Below, in pieces: positions 11,522-23,899 of a stretch of DNA of 64,000 nucleotides (positions are counted from its first letter, which is position 1; every line of letters starts with the position of its first letter). The notes beneath the pieces are model-generated. The model was given only the letters and a program-made list of their open reading frames with translations. It made no database searches and was not told the origin of the DNA. This stretch comes from Populus alba (Eukaryota; Streptophyta; Magnoliopsida; Malpighiales; Salicaceae): the NCBI RefSeq assembly GCF_005239225.2, contig NC_133295.1, positions 14,880,001-14,944,000 of the forward strand, in the 5' to 3' direction. The position numbers and the translations under genes were made by a program.

Positions 11522-11938
11522 GATGATTTTACTTGAGTAGGGAGGGACTAGCTTGCGCTGAAGGCTCTATGCATGCGGCTGGCTCACACCTTGGCCTCTC
11601 TACCCCACCACCAGCCACTTCAAATGACCTTGTCGTAGCCTCTGCTGGACCCGGAGGAATCTCCACTGTTGATGCTTTATGTTCACTCGCAAGACCTAAT
11701 GGTGCTACAGTGTAGCTGTTGACTGCTCAGCCTGAGACAGGATCCCTGTTTGAAGCAGCACAGACCATGGCTGATGATAAGGGAGAGGGTGGTGATGGTG
11801 GAGAGGTGAAATTAAGGCATTTAATGCCCATCGAAAATGTTTACCAGGGGACCCTGTTTATGTTGGCAAGTTGGGAGGCAGAGACTTTAATAAGGACAGA
11901 GCCCTGAGGCCATTCGATCTCGCCATACCAATCTTGAA
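11522..11938 (+). pseudogene. Decayed SIS-domain sugar-phosphate isomerase (AT5G52190-type)
   Basis: Family blocks appear in the right order but in different frames. They are: LALKALCMRLAH (from about 11552, after an in-frame TAG in what should be VGREGL); TSNDLVVASAGPGGISTVDA and LLTAQPETGS (about 11615-11750); QTMADD; LMPIENVYQGTLF; and SPEAIRSRHTNLE, which ends at 11938 in a third frame. SIS isomerases interconvert phosphosugars, and the plant protein is a single SIS domain of about 200 residues. The N-terminal third is missing, a stop sits between the blocks (11713-11715), and at least two frameshifts are needed, so no protein can be made. The locus keeps its ancestral place beside inhibitor-2. 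Identity is by motif memory plus position. Confidence 0.75.
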
Positions 11939-12195
11939 TTAATCGACTTCTTTTTTCTGGATGGGAAATTACAGGACAATAAATGTTATAGGAGAAAAGA
12001 AGTGGATGCTTGCTTTCCTTATTTCTTTGTTTTCTTACTGCTAGTTCGTTTATGGAACACAAGCAAAAGAGCTTAAAACCCTTTTATTTTATTTTAGACT
12101 GTAAGACATTACAACCATGCTAGTAAAGGGAGATCTTATGAGCTTGGATTGCCCTTGCAGTGGAAGGAAGGCAATAAGCTAGTCAAGATCTTGGC
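11939..12195. other. Short intergenic gap
   Basis: This lies between two broken genes in convergent orientation. It has average composition and no recognisable coding; it includes the 3' flank of the polyketide synthase locus on the minus strand. Confidence 0.4.
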
Positions 12196-13283
12196 TTACT
12201 TTGTGATGGCAACAGGGACACTGTGCAACAAAAGTGTCTCCATGGTTAGACCAGGTCCCAACCCGATCAGGACTCCCCACTCCAATCCTTCTCCTGTAGT
12301 GGCGAGGCCTTCCTTGACAGATCTCTCCCTCATCTCGTCAAGTACAAATAATACACAAGCACTCGCTACATTACCATACTCCCTTAGGATGTGCCTGGTA
12401 ACACCAAGTTTCTCTCTTTTCAACTTAAGTTTTGCTTCCACTCCGTCAAGGATTGCCCGCCCGCCCGCATGCACAGCCCAAAATAAGGAGTTCCAATCAC
12501 TTAAAACACCTCCAATTGGGGCAACAACTTCACGTAGAGCCGCTTCAACGTTGTCGGATATCAGCTTAGGCACATCCTCTGATAAATGGATCAGTAGCCC
12601 CATTTCGCGTACATGCCCTTCGATTGCGTGTTCCGAGTCAGGAATCATAATCTGTGCTGCCGAAACAAGTTGAAATATCGGCTTTTCAACCAGCGTGTCG
12701 GGATCTGAGCCGATGATTGCTGCTCCTGCTCCATCACCGAAAAGAGCTTGGCCAACGAGGCAACCTAACTGAGCTTCATTTGGAGCGTGAAAAGTAATTG
12801 CTGTAATTTCAGAGCACACGACAAGAACTCGAGCACCGGCATTGTTTTCGGCAAGATCCTTAGCAACTCGGAGGGCAGTCCCACCCCCATAGCAGCCTTG
12901 TTGATACAGCATCAGCCTTTTGACCGATGATCAGAGACCGAGCAGGTTGGCTAGTTGATAGTCTGCACCAGGCATGTGTACACCTGAGGTTGTGCAGAAT
13001 ACCAGGTGTGTGATCTTTGACATGGGGTGCCCCCATTCTTGGATAGCTTTCAGAGCTGCTTCCTTTCCAAGCTTGGGCACCTCTGCAAGTACTATATCCT
13101 GACGTACATTGAGAGAAGGAGTCATAAAGCTACCAATTTCAGGGTTTTCTTTGATCATTTCTTCCGTGAGGTGCATGTAGCGTTTGTTGATCATTGATTT
13201 TTGACCTGTTAGGAAAATTACACAAAAACAAGACACAACACAGATGATCTTGATTAATGTCAAATGCAAAAAAATGCTCGCAA

Positions 13284-13328
<45 letters not shown>

Positions 13329-13511
13329 CTTACATATACGCTTGAACTTGGCTTTTAGCTCAGTTAAGTTCTCAGTTTTGGTGACTCGAAAGAAGTAATC
13401 AGGATAGTCAGCCTGGTAAAAACAATTTACAGGCACTGCAGTACCAATTGTTAGGACCATTGCTGGACCTCGAGCGCGCTGCGCTTTCCGAATCTCGTCA
13501 ACCAATGCCAT
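12196..13511 (-). pseudogene. Chalcone-synthase-like type III polyketide synthase, broken by one in-frame TGA
   Basis: Exon 1 is 13511-13334 (178 bp) and exon 2 is 13205-12196. The intron splits a Cys60 codon, the conserved intron position of the CHS superfamily. The frame is continuous for 395 codons except TGA at 12933-12931, codon 151, where CHS proteins have Arg in LLGLRPSVKR; CGA or AGA to TGA would explain it. Beyond the stop, CHS landmarks persist: Cys164 in QQGCYGGGT, Phe215 in ALFGDG, His305 (CHS His303, after a 2-residue insertion) in FWAVHAGG, Asn338 in EYGNVASAC and GLGPG near the end. Other positions have drifted: CHS Phe265 is Ile, SGVDMPG is SGVHMPG, and HPGGPAI is HAGGRAI. Intact enzymes condense a CoA starter with malonyl-CoA to make chalcones, stilbenes or related polyketides. 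A sequencing error at one base cannot be excluded. Confidence 0.85.
13285..13325. repeat. (TA)n microsatellite inside the PKS intron
   Basis: About 20 TA units occupy a third of the 128-bp intron, immediately downstream of the exon 1 donor. Length polymorphism is likely. Confidence 0.9.
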
Positions 13512-13629
13512 TGCCTGGATCTCAACGTCGACTCTGAGCAAAATATTTAGTTGAACTCAAGATTCTAAATTTTTGCCATCCTTGGACGTAGAGAAGTCTG
13601 TTTTATAAGTGCTTTCCGGTAAATCCATA

Positions 13630-14388
13630 TTAATAATTGAAAATAGTTTCTAGAAATTACTTTTAATTAAGGTTGGTTTAGAAAAATATATATTTTGTTA
13701 AAATTAAGATTGAACACAAAGTAATTTAATGTATTTAGTTAAGAATATTTTTGAAATTGAGGTTATAAAATAACTTTAAAAAATATATATTAATATTGAT
13801 GATTTTTAATTTAAATATTTTAAATTTAACTATTGTTATTACATCATAAAATAAATAATACTTTATATAAAATATTTTTTATTGTTCTATTAAATTATCT
13901 ACAATTCCATCATGTATGAAATACATTCGACAAGGACTATAATTTTTACAAATTTCTTAAGAGTACAACAACATCAGGTAAAATATAATTAAAAAAAATG
14001 TGGGATTGCGATCAAATTTTGTAAATGCTATGTTATCAAGCGATCTCTGTCTAATTTATGTAGTGCCATTGAATAATGTTTAACACTAGTTTTTCAAATA
14101 AAACACAATTAAAAATAAAAAATATTTTTTTTATTTACTGGGTCGGACTTGGTTCAATGCATTTTTAACTTTGGACTGGACCTGATCCGATTCAATGAAC
14201 AGTGGAAAATGTCTCCACTATTTAGGTGAACAGTGGAGCATGACTACACTGTGATTTCTTTGCACAAAAAGCAGTAAAGAACTGCTTCTTGTGATTTCTG
14301 TAAATTAACATGTGGCACAACCACTTTTTATGGCGGACCCTACTAGTAAAAAATTGTGTTTTTTACAATACCAAACAACAATATTTGT
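13630..14388. mobile_element. Family A non-autonomous DNA element (copy 2)
   Basis: It aligns by eye with 18755-19400: CTTTTAATTAAGGTTGGTTT, GAAATTGAGGTTATAAAATA, TATTACATCATAAAATAAAT and ACAATTCCATCA-type blocks occur in the same order. Near its right end CAATACCAAAC (about 14376-14386) is the reverse complement of GTTTGGTATTG, which begins copy 3 at 18729. This suggests a terminal inverted repeat of at least 11 bp. The left end here is degraded. No transposase is visible. Confidence 0.55.
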
Positions 14389-14406
14389 GGTTGCAGGGGA
14401 ACCTCA

Positions 14407-14599
14407 CCGCAACCACAATGCCAAACGACATAATGGACTCAAAAAAATCTTTAAAAAAATCTAAAAATCTCTATACTCAATTAGTTTTGTTTGGGGTTAA
14501 CAATACTCTAAAATACCTTAATCCAAGGTTAAAAGCTCATTGAGAATATATTTTCCTTTGAAATTTGAAAAGCACTAAAAAAATGAGTCACCAACTTCT

Positions 14600-14656
<57 letters not shown>

Positions 14657-15003
14657 TGTCTGGGTTATCTTATACTCACTTCGACTAATCTCACGGGGTA
14701 CTAAAGTTAACGATTATCCGCAACCACAATGCTAAACGGCATAATGGACTTAAAAAAAATCTAAAAAAAAAATCTAAAAATCTCTATACTCAATTAGTTT
14801 TGTTTGGGGTTAGCAATACTCTAAAATACCTTAATCCAAGGTTAAAAGCTCATTGATAATATATTTTCCTTTGGAATTTAAAAAGCACTAAAAAAATGAG
14901 TCCCCAACTTCTTCTTTTTATATATATATATATTAATGTGAGTGTCTGGGTTATCTTATGCTCACTTCGACTAATCTCATAGGGTACTAAAATTAATGAT
15001 TAT
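14407..15003. repeat. Tandem duplication, two units of about 300 bp, each with a (TA)n tract and a SINE-like tail
   Basis: Unit 1 (14407-14717) and unit 2 (14718-about 15003) are collinear and nearly identical. Both start CCGCAACCACAATG, contain ATCTCTATACTCAATTAG and CTTAATCCAAGGTTAAAAGC, then a TA microsatellite (14605-14653 in unit 1; shorter, 14917-14935, in unit 2), then TGAGTGTCTGGGTTATCTTA and a CGACTAATCTCA...GGGTACTAAARTTAA segment. The latter resembles the 3' part of the SINE-like element at 33627-33925. Unequal exchange or slippage is the likely origin. The unit start overlaps the end of the family A element. Confidence 0.75.
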
Positions 15004-16510
15004 TTAAGTTTTCAATGACCTTAAAATTTATAAGACTTAAACTGATAAACTATAGAAAATAAACTAAAAACTTGATTAGTTAAGTTTCATCACCAACTTA
15101 TTTACTTGCTATAATTGAAAGTCTCGGTCTCTTCGTATTATTCCACATGATATAGATGTTAATTTCTCCAAATTCTCATTTAACTTAAGACCAACTTTTT
15201 TTAATTTTCTTTATTTGATTTTTATTGGGTCAAAGGCAGCACTAAATAACATTAAGAAGGTCACAGGCGTAAATTACATAAAACCCAAACAAAAAATATC
15301 AAACCCTCGACAGGATAAAAGTCGGAATCTCATAATAAAACTCCCATCACATTTATTTATTTTTTCTTTTTTGTCGGTGTGTATTATGCTTTCCCGATCT
15401 CGTTAATGGAAGGAGGATTCTTTCTTTCTTCGTCCCCAAAATATCTTTCTTTTTTCGGCTCCGAAACTTTCATCTTTTGGCACCGAACTTGCCCTCAGAT
15501 ATTTTCACTCTTATGCTCCATCACTCCCACCTGCTCGACTACATTCAAACCTAACACACTCTCTCTCGAAAATACTTCAACTATCCATTGGTTACACTAT
15601 TTGTATTTCGGATTATTTTTTATATTAATTTTAGCTGAGTACATGAATTTTAACGTTTTTATTTGAGTGAGCACATCAAATAAAATAATTTAATAAATGG
15701 TAATCAAACTCAAATCATAAAAATAATCTATTTATTAAAAAAAACCTACAAAAAATAACTCATCATAAAACTATTTGTACTTAATAATGTAATGTGAAAT
15801 CTATATGGTAAGACTGCTTTATCATATATCTAAAGTTGATAATGGGGGTTTATCCTAATTCTTTTTGTGATTTAGTTTTATTTCTTATTCTAGCCTTGTG
15901 AATTGATATAAAAACATAAATATAGCTTCATCAATTAAATGAAATACAGATTTAATTTTAATGCATGTTTAAGTTTTAAATTCAAAAGAATATCATTATA
16001 TTCTATTTTGTTCACAAATTTCTAAGCTATCCTTGACAATTTAGAAACAAGATAGTGAGATTCAATATTTAAGGTATTACTTTTTAATATAAATATTATT
16101 TTTCCAATTAAAAAACAAATGATAAAAATAGTTTAAAAAGACAACAAATTCTTTAAAATGTGTCTATAAATATAAATAATTTGAAATATACATCTTATTT
16201 TTTTTTATGTAATAGTCGTATAATATTTTAGCATCAAATCTCCGTATCAAAACCAAACAATTTCTTTTATATCCAATCAAAGATAATAAATCAATGAATA
16301 TTCTTCGTTAAATTAATTGGGCTTTAAATCTTTTATTCTATGATTTAAAATTAAAAAAGAAACACTCCATTTGTTCTAATTTTTTAAATGGAGAAGAAAA
16401 AAGTTTAAAATATACATGTCCATTGAGGAAAGCGAGTACAAACATTGAATAGTCTCGTGTGTCAACAAGCATAGACACAAAAGGCAGTCGTAAAGAACAA
16501 GAAGCCACCC
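15004..16510. other. Intergenic, AT-rich
   Basis: The tail of the SINE-like sequence extends to about 15080. A frame at 15379-15666 (low-complexity, Phe/Ser-rich) matches no family I know and has no gene-like flanks. The rest is AT-rich with no recognised feature. Confidence 0.4.
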
Positions 16511-16520
16511 TTTATATAAA
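16511..16520 (+). promoter_or_regulatory. Probable TATA box of the COR27/28-like gene
   Basis: TTTATATAAA lies 134 bp upstream of the ATG at 16654. That leaves a leader of roughly 100 nt if transcription starts about 30 bp downstream. ACGTG follows at 16520-16524, an ABRE/G-box core. Position and sequence fit a core promoter; not proven. Confidence 0.55.
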
Positions 16521-16653
16521 CGTGCTCTACATGCCTAGTCATGAAACCATAGACGAAATCCCAAAAAATCATTTGGAAATTGCTACAAGAAAAGGTCCCA
16601 CCCACGAATCTGTTTTCCGGCCGGTGATCCTAACCGGCTGATTTTCCGGTGGC

Positions 16654-18115
16654 ATGGACCCCAACGTGCCCAAAAACAACAACACGACTAAACAGTACTG
16701 GACAAATGAGAAACATTTACACTTCTTGAAATCAATGGAGGCATCATTTGTCCGTACAATGCTTGAAAACAACAGCCTTGTCCTTCGTCTAGACAGGTAC
16801 TTGCCGGACAGCTCAGATTCAACTCGTGATTTGAAATCACAGAGAAGGAAGAAACATGGCACCCCAGGTAAATATAATAACCTCTTCTGGTTGGTTGTGT
16901 GCACCTGACGTGCATTTTATTCGATAACCGTTTGTGGGTTTTGAGGTTCTTGATCAATGTTGATCATGGTTTGTTTAGTTTAAGTATTGATGTAATCTTG
17001 TTAAGGATGTGTGCGTGTGTGTGTGTGCGTGTGTGTGTTCGTCTTGTTGGAGATGATGATCATTGATCAAAGCATGTTTTGATTTAATCTTATGTCTTAA
17101 TGGTGAAATGTAAACCATGGATAGTGATGAAAGTGGTAATTAACTTAATTAATTAAGGTTCCGTTTGGCAGTGTGCAGTATGTTGTTCGAAAATATTCTT
17201 GCTTTGATCAAATTTTTTGGTTAATTTGCTCTTAGTATAGTTTTGCATGAGTCCTACCCTACTAGAAGTTCTCTTCTGAGACCTTTGTTACGGAAAAAAC
17301 TAAGATTTATAATTTTTTTAAACCAATTTCTTTCGAATATGCAAAACCTACCACAATGCTAAACACGCTAATTTAGCTTTGTAATGGAAGCACCAAAATT
17401 GCCTTGATTAATAAAGAAAAGGAAGGGGAAAGGGTTGGTAGGTTGAAGGAGGAGAGAAGGGGAGATTTTTTTAGCATGTGAAAGAATTTGAACCAGCAGT
17501 ATGATAATGGTGTAGAAAGAGTGTTGATCGATCATGGAATTATAATCATATACTTAATGATTTAAGATTGGAATGCGGTTGGACAGAAGGTCCAAGACAA
17601 AGGAATATGCCTTTTTGAAGATATTTGTTGGGGGTAGGAGATATATATTCTTTGATCAGTGCTTTACGTTCTCTTTTTGCACTTTAGGTCTGTTAATTAT
17701 ATTCTGTTTTTCAATTATGTAGTTGGTCCATCAAGAACAAGAATGGAGGGTGGAGTTGACAAGAGATCAACAAGGAGATTTTCGTCCCACCATAAGCATT
17801 ATGATCCTTCACAGGATCAGGTTGGTTGGTCACATACAATTACTAACATCTGAAGAAAGTTATGGCTTCTTTTTTACATTTCTGCTTGTCGCAAGAGGCT
17901 TGTGAGGTAGAGAGTCTTTGACTGTTTGACCATGATCAGATGGATAGGAAAGGTTTTACCCTGACCCCACTTAAGGTTGGTGTTCTTATGATCATCACTG
18001 ATGTGTTGTTTATGTGTCCCCACAGGTGGTCCCTCAGCTCGAAAACGGAAGTAGAAGTGATCAAGATGAAAATCACCTCCCTATAATTGCCCCGCCCATG
18101 GCTCCTGCCAACTGA
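16654..18115 (+). CDS. Small COR27/COR28-like protein
   Basis: Three exons, 16654-16867, 17723-17820 and 18026-18115, with GT-AG borders and compatible phases, give 133 residues. The start is the first ATG; a stop codon lies in frame just upstream (16639-16641). The protein has WTNEKH (16-21), FLKSMEASFV (24-33), LDRYLPDSSDST (46-57) and basic RRKKH (64-68), then a charged, probably disordered tail. The W-T-x-E-K-H ... SMEASFV signature is shared with Arabidopsis COR27/COR28, small night-time repressors of clock and cold-response genes that act in the nucleus. The rest differs and the protein is shorter, so it may be a sister family with the same motif. No DNA-binding domain is visible. Splice sites and conserved core make it a convincing gene; function is inferred. 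Confidence 0.72.
17008..17039. repeat. (GT)n microsatellite in intron 1 of the COR27/28-like gene
   Basis: This is an alternating GT tract interrupted by two GC steps, located 140 bp after the exon 1 donor. Confidence 0.85.
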
Positions 18116-18728
18116 TGTAAAAATAGATTCTTCTTGCAGTGGCCTCTTTTCATTTCTTGTATTGTCTGTTGTAATGTGGCTGTAGCATTAATGCATGATT
18201 TGTGAGACATTATCATGTTAGTGCAGCTACTCTCTAGCTAATAATAGATTATTAGGACGTACCATCTGACGATGAATTAGCACAAAGGTTGCTTCATATA
18301 TGTCAAATGGTCGGATTTTTCTCGCCAAAATTTCCCTACCCTTATATATACAGCAACCCAGCTCCCTGACATACTTAGCTTTCTCTCTTTACCAAGAGGT
18401 TTTTCCACTTCCATGTTACAAGACAAGCGAGACAGACAAATACAAAAAAATGTAATGTATACATCCACACAAGTTATATTACATGAATCAATCTTAACAT
18501 TTCATTAATTCAAAAGGATATACATAATTCCATATGTGTTATGCACGATAATTCTGAGTGTTGCATATGATCATGGGGATGTCAATAATGTCCTTGACAA
18601 CTCGAATATTGTTTTTTTTTTTTTTCCTTTTAGTGAAGGGAGATGGTATGAAAGCAGATGGTATGAAAGCGGATGGAGACAGGAGACAAGAAAAGTTACA
18701 CCAATTTTCGATGACTTATTCCAATCTC

Positions 18729-19294
18729 GTCTTCGAGCATGTTTGGTATTGCGGTAATTGTTGTGATTGTGGTTTGAAAAAAGTTGTTTTATACTTTTAA
18801 TTAAGGTTGGTTTGAAAAAATAGGTGTTTGGTTAAAACTGGATTGAAATTGAGGTTGAAGAAAAATAGTTTAATGTGTTTGGTTAAGAATGCTTTTTGAA
18901 ATTAAGGTTATAAAATAATTTTAAAATATATATAATAATATTGATGGTTTTAAATTTAAATATATTATAGAATTAACTATTCCTATTACATCATGAAATA
19001 AATAATACTCGATATAAAATATTTTTTTATTATTCCATTAAACTATTTATAATTTCATTACATATACAATTCAGCCGATAAGAACTACAGTTTTTATAAT
19101 TTTGTGAGCATGTAATAAAATCAAATAAAATATTATCAGGTATAAAATTAATATTACAGTGCGAGTGAATTTAATTTACTCTATACTAGTTTTTCAAAAA
19201 AAAAAAATATTATTTACATCAATACGAGTGAATTTAAATCACTTTAAAACTAATTTTTTTTAAAAAAAAAATTGTTTAAAAATTTAATACATTA

Positions 19295-19333
<39 letters not shown>

Positions 19334-19430
19334 GTGACAGTACAATTCACTGAACATTGTGCCTACCCCACTTTGAAGCTCTTGTAAAAAAACAGTAATT
19401 TACTACTTCTAAAAAGTGTGATCCTGCGGC
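18729..19430. mobile_element. Family A non-autonomous DNA element (copy 3, best preserved left end)
   Basis: It begins GTTTGGTATTGCGGTAATTG and shares the ordered blocks listed for copy 2. Inside are a run of A (about 19197-19208) and a (TA)n tract (19300-19329). The right end is less clear, near a TGTGATCCTGCGGCAT segment. It lies 600 bp downstream of the COR27/28-like gene. No coding. Confidence 0.55.
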
Positions 19431-22400
19431 ATATAAATGGCAGGACACATGTGTTTTGATTGTTTAATTATTTGTAACTAAACAGTCATTTCATGTGTTT
19501 TAAAAGAAACAGGAACGTGAATGTATAGCCAAACAGGCTCTTCTGGTAGAGTTGGCCACGCGAAAAAACAAAACGTACGCAGTTGATCGCACAAAAAGCG
19601 CGCATTGAATACTGCTGCGTAGATAAATAAATTGTTTGACAAGATTCATCAAAAAAAAAAATTGCCTGACAAGATTTTGGGGTAGCACATGGTACTCGAG
19701 CAGTGAATTGAAGTAGCAGTTATTTGTACTTCCAACTGTCATCTACCATGTCATAAAAATCCAAATGAGATTCATGTATATATCTACTTTGCTAGCTAGC
19801 TGGTTTTTCCATCACATCACTTCCATGCGTTGCATTTGTGGAGGTTAATTATGTGCATGTCTTGAGGGAAGCAAATCATGTGGCTGATCATGGGCAAATA
19901 GAATTGCTGATGGTTTTTTTACTTGCTCGGTCTTGGCCCTTTTTTGCTTGTCCTTATATTTCTTTTTGTTATTAACTACTGTGAAGGTAGGCATGCCTCC
20001 TTCCTTTGGATCTATCAGTACTTTGTTACATCAAAAGAACAAAAATAAAGTTGCAGCTCAAGGGTCCTTGTTCTGCAATAATGAGCTAGAGCTAACACGC
20101 CTAGCAAAATATATACAAATATAATTCACCTAATTAATTTGTTAAACGTTTCTTCATGTGGGATTTACCTTATCAGATTTCAGTAAGTTTAGGCTTTTTG
20201 GTGCTTGTCGTTTTCGAGGCTCTTCCAGATTTTGGCTTTAAGACCAAATTAAGTGGAAATGTATTTGAATGAAGCTTTAATTGTTATCTTGGTACAAAGT
20301 TTACATGCCAGCAATGTGTTTCTGCACGAACACCGTTTATGTCTTGTAGTCTTAGCTTAATTATCTCAGAATATTGATGATGACTCGTTTACAGGAACTA
20401 TTTGAGATTTGATCGAAAACAATATACAAGAACTATTTTCAGACAATCTATGTATCCAATTTTATGAAGGCGCTTTGGGCAACACTATGGGGGTTAATAT
20501 ATGGATTACAGAAGATCAGAGAAAGGGACTACTGGTCCTACTTTATTTGAATTTGCTTGTTTTAGCTAGCTTCAAGACTCTCAATCATAATCCATGACCA
20601 ATGAGATTTCCATTTGTGCATGTTGCTATATTTGTTAATTGTTGAACCTAAACACACTTGCTTTGCCTGCCTGCCTGCCTTTCTTCTCTGTGTCCATGGA
20701 TACCAATTCACAGAAATCTGTAAGAAGAGGGATGATGATTCAATCCTTGCTGCAATTCTTGCTTGTGTTGAAAGGACTCCGATTTTGAAGGATTAATGCT
20801 GTGGAATTTTGTGTCTGCAAGAAGCTCTTTCATACATTCTTGGGTGAATCTGCTGAATATGGTGAGTCTTGATACTTCTATATTGTGATTGCCAAGGTTA
20901 AATATTTCAAGTCGCAATGATTACTCTTCGTCAAATCTCTCGGAGATGATGAAAATATGAAATCAAGCCTTCAGACACATGCTTTATACAAACTCGCATG
21001 AAATTTGACGTGATCGCCTCTGGAACTTGTGACGATATATATAGGAGACCGCAGCATTTGATCGGTTTTCAAGGGTGGATTGGTTATTACTTATTATGTC
21101 ACTTGGTTTGCTGCTTCGTATTTTATGGAATTGATAGGGCAAAATGAGGGTTTTAGAAAGCTATAAGTTGGCATCTGTTGCCAATGGTTCAATTAATCTC
21201 TTCCTCAAGAATTGAAGCACGGTGGTTTTAGTGACCTAGCTAATCGTCCTAACCAGCTTTTGAATCCATAAAATGTCCCAGTCATATAAGCTGAAGGTAG
21301 GAATGTTCTTATGTCCAAGCAAACCACCACAGCTTTATTTGATTATAGCTTTGCATGTCTGGTTTATGGAGATTAATTTCTATCTGGGACAAAATCGATC
21401 TGCTCGTTTCTTATAATTGAATGTCACCTACTGTTTCTGTGATATTTCCATGTTATCAGAACAGTTACTCCAGGCATTGCCTTAGTCATAGATCTGTTTG
21501 TCGAGCTCTTCATGTGAGCGGGGAATCCTGATCAAAACTTACTAGTCTAGGTTTTTAGATCAAATTGTTGTTCAACTTTGCATGTAAACCGCTGCAGATC
21601 TCCTCGACACAGTTTTGGTTCTATTGCAGTCACGTGCGGATGTAATCCAAAAATCATCAATTTCATAATTTTGCAACCAACAGCATTACCAAACCAGGTT
21701 TCTGATCTTGTGTGAAGGACAAGTCCTCGATCACAGTCGATGATGAAATATTAAAAAGGTACTTTGTTTCTCACATCTCTAGCCGACAACCAGTAGTTAA
21801 CGTTGTGATTCTCATCGATCTGGGATATAATATTAGGGTTAAAAATGCGAACCATTAGATATAGGTAAGATTATTTATATCATGGACATGAGCATGTGCT
21901 CCCTGTCTTGAACGTTTTTGTCGATATCTTCCTTGGAAAGTGACCTCTCACAACATTTTATGAAGAAAATGTTCTTCGATGGTGATAATTTGATAAAACA
22001 TTGCTGTCTACATGGTCCAAAAGCCTTTCATCTCAGATTTGGATCCTTGATAGGGGACCAAAAGGGAATGATTGGATGAAAAAGATCCAATTCAAAAATA
22101 TGATCCGATCTAATAAGTTGACCCGTAATTAACTTGAATGACTCAAGATTTAAATGGCAGAATTTTAATAAAAATAAAAGGAAATTAACTTAGTATAATC
22201 TAGTTAAAAACCTATGGTATCTCGTAACTCCGTCAATCCAAAAAAAAAAAAATCAAAGAAAATCCTTGGAATTGCATTGGATAAGCACCTAATCAGTTTA
22301 AAAACTATGATTTTTTTATATCCTTCTTGTACGGATAGAAGGGGAAGGAAGAAATGGGTGTTGGCATAATCGTCAGGCACAAATGCTGGCCATTTGTCAA

Positions 22401-23899
22401 GTTTGTGGATCATATCATACCATGTAGTCACTGAATACGTACATTCACAAATAGCTATCTGCCAAAAACATATTCGTCATACAGCAAGATATTGTATTGT
22501 TGCTCATTTGGATCCCCTAACAGGCCATTCCGAGATAAATACAATAATTTGACATCAAGGATATATGGCGATGGTGGTGGAATATAATTCTGTGGAGTGG
22601 TGAGACTTTTTTTGGAGTGTTTGATGCCCTCTGTGTAATCAGATTCTTTCTTAACCAAACAAGGGTTGTGCTGTTGAAATGTTTTGAAATGTATACAATA
22701 AAGCTACCATTAATTTAGAATCATAACAATCATCAAATAGTTTCGGAGGAGGATGGTTCGGTGATGGTGATGATAAGGTGATATATAGGCTCATCCAAAT
22801 TCGGAATATTGAAGAGTTACCACTCGATCGATCTTAGTTGCACAGGGTGGAGTCTTTTCTTGTGTTTTTGCCCTAAACATCATAGCAAAAAAAGGGAGCA
22901 ATCTTTGGGTGATATACAAGACAGAAAATCCATCACTAGAATTTTCAAAGGTAGAGAAAAATGAAGCCCTCGAGAGAAGTTTATAGTAGTTGGTCAATTC
23001 AGTTACATTCCGATTGGCGGAGAGACAAGACATCAGTTTCAAAGTCTTCTCTTCGAAGTTACATTAAAGCTTCGAAAACAAGTCTACGATGAGAAAAAAA
23101 AAAAAAAAAAAATCAGCACCCATTTCAGTATTTACCTCTTTCCTTGAGTATATCTTTGAATTTCGGCTGCTTATAGTTTCAAAAATTTCCACCCACCCAC
23201 CCACGCTCCTCCTCGTTCATTAGCCCCCCGGATTTTTTTTAATAATCAATTTATTGTCGGTCCAACTTTATCTTACACACAACTTTATTACACGCACATT
23301 AACTATAACAAGTTTATTAATCCCATTCGAGACTCAAGTTATTAGATAATTGTGGTAGACCAGATTGAGTCAAATTAAAACACTATTATATTAAAATTTT
23401 AAAAAAATATAATTATTTTTTAAAATCAAACATGATCTTGAATTAATCGATGTACATCAATTTTTAACTGGTTTAATATAAAACTCAATTTGAATTAAAT
23501 TTTGAATTATCAAATTGACTTGTTAAGCCGGCTATATATAATAACACTAATAATCTTATCTTTTTTTTTAACTTAATAAAATTAAGTTTAAATTCAATCA
23601 TGTTTTAAATATTTTGTAAACTTAAAAAATAAAAAATAAATATGAAGAAATAAAAAAAAATTACTTCAAGATTTATTTTGAAGAAAAAATAAAATATAAA
23701 AATCAAAATAATTTTTTAAAAATATTAAAAATTAAAATATACATAATTAAAATATTTTATTATCCATTCAGTTAACAAGATAATATAAATACAAAAATAT
23801 TACATAAACTCTTTGAACATAAAAATAAGGATACATGTTCATAGAACAAACATTAACCTTTTAAAATTTAAATATGATTATTATAACAAAAAAAATATC
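19431..23899. other. Long stretch without a recognisable gene
   Basis: Open frames here are short (60-85 codons), lack splice-compatible partners and match no family I recognise. Composition is near average from 19740 to 22800 and strongly AT-rich from 23220 to 23900. The moderate GC of 19740-22800 would allow a non-coding transcript or an unrecognised small gene, but nothing in the sequence proves one. A CCAC tandem run lies near 23193-23204. Confidence 0.4.

Noticed and set aside
15379..15666. 95-codon frame upstream of the COR27/28-like gene
   Set aside because: Phe/Ser/Thr-rich, no recognised domain, no promoter or introns pointing to a gene; could be a transposon fragment but nothing supports it.
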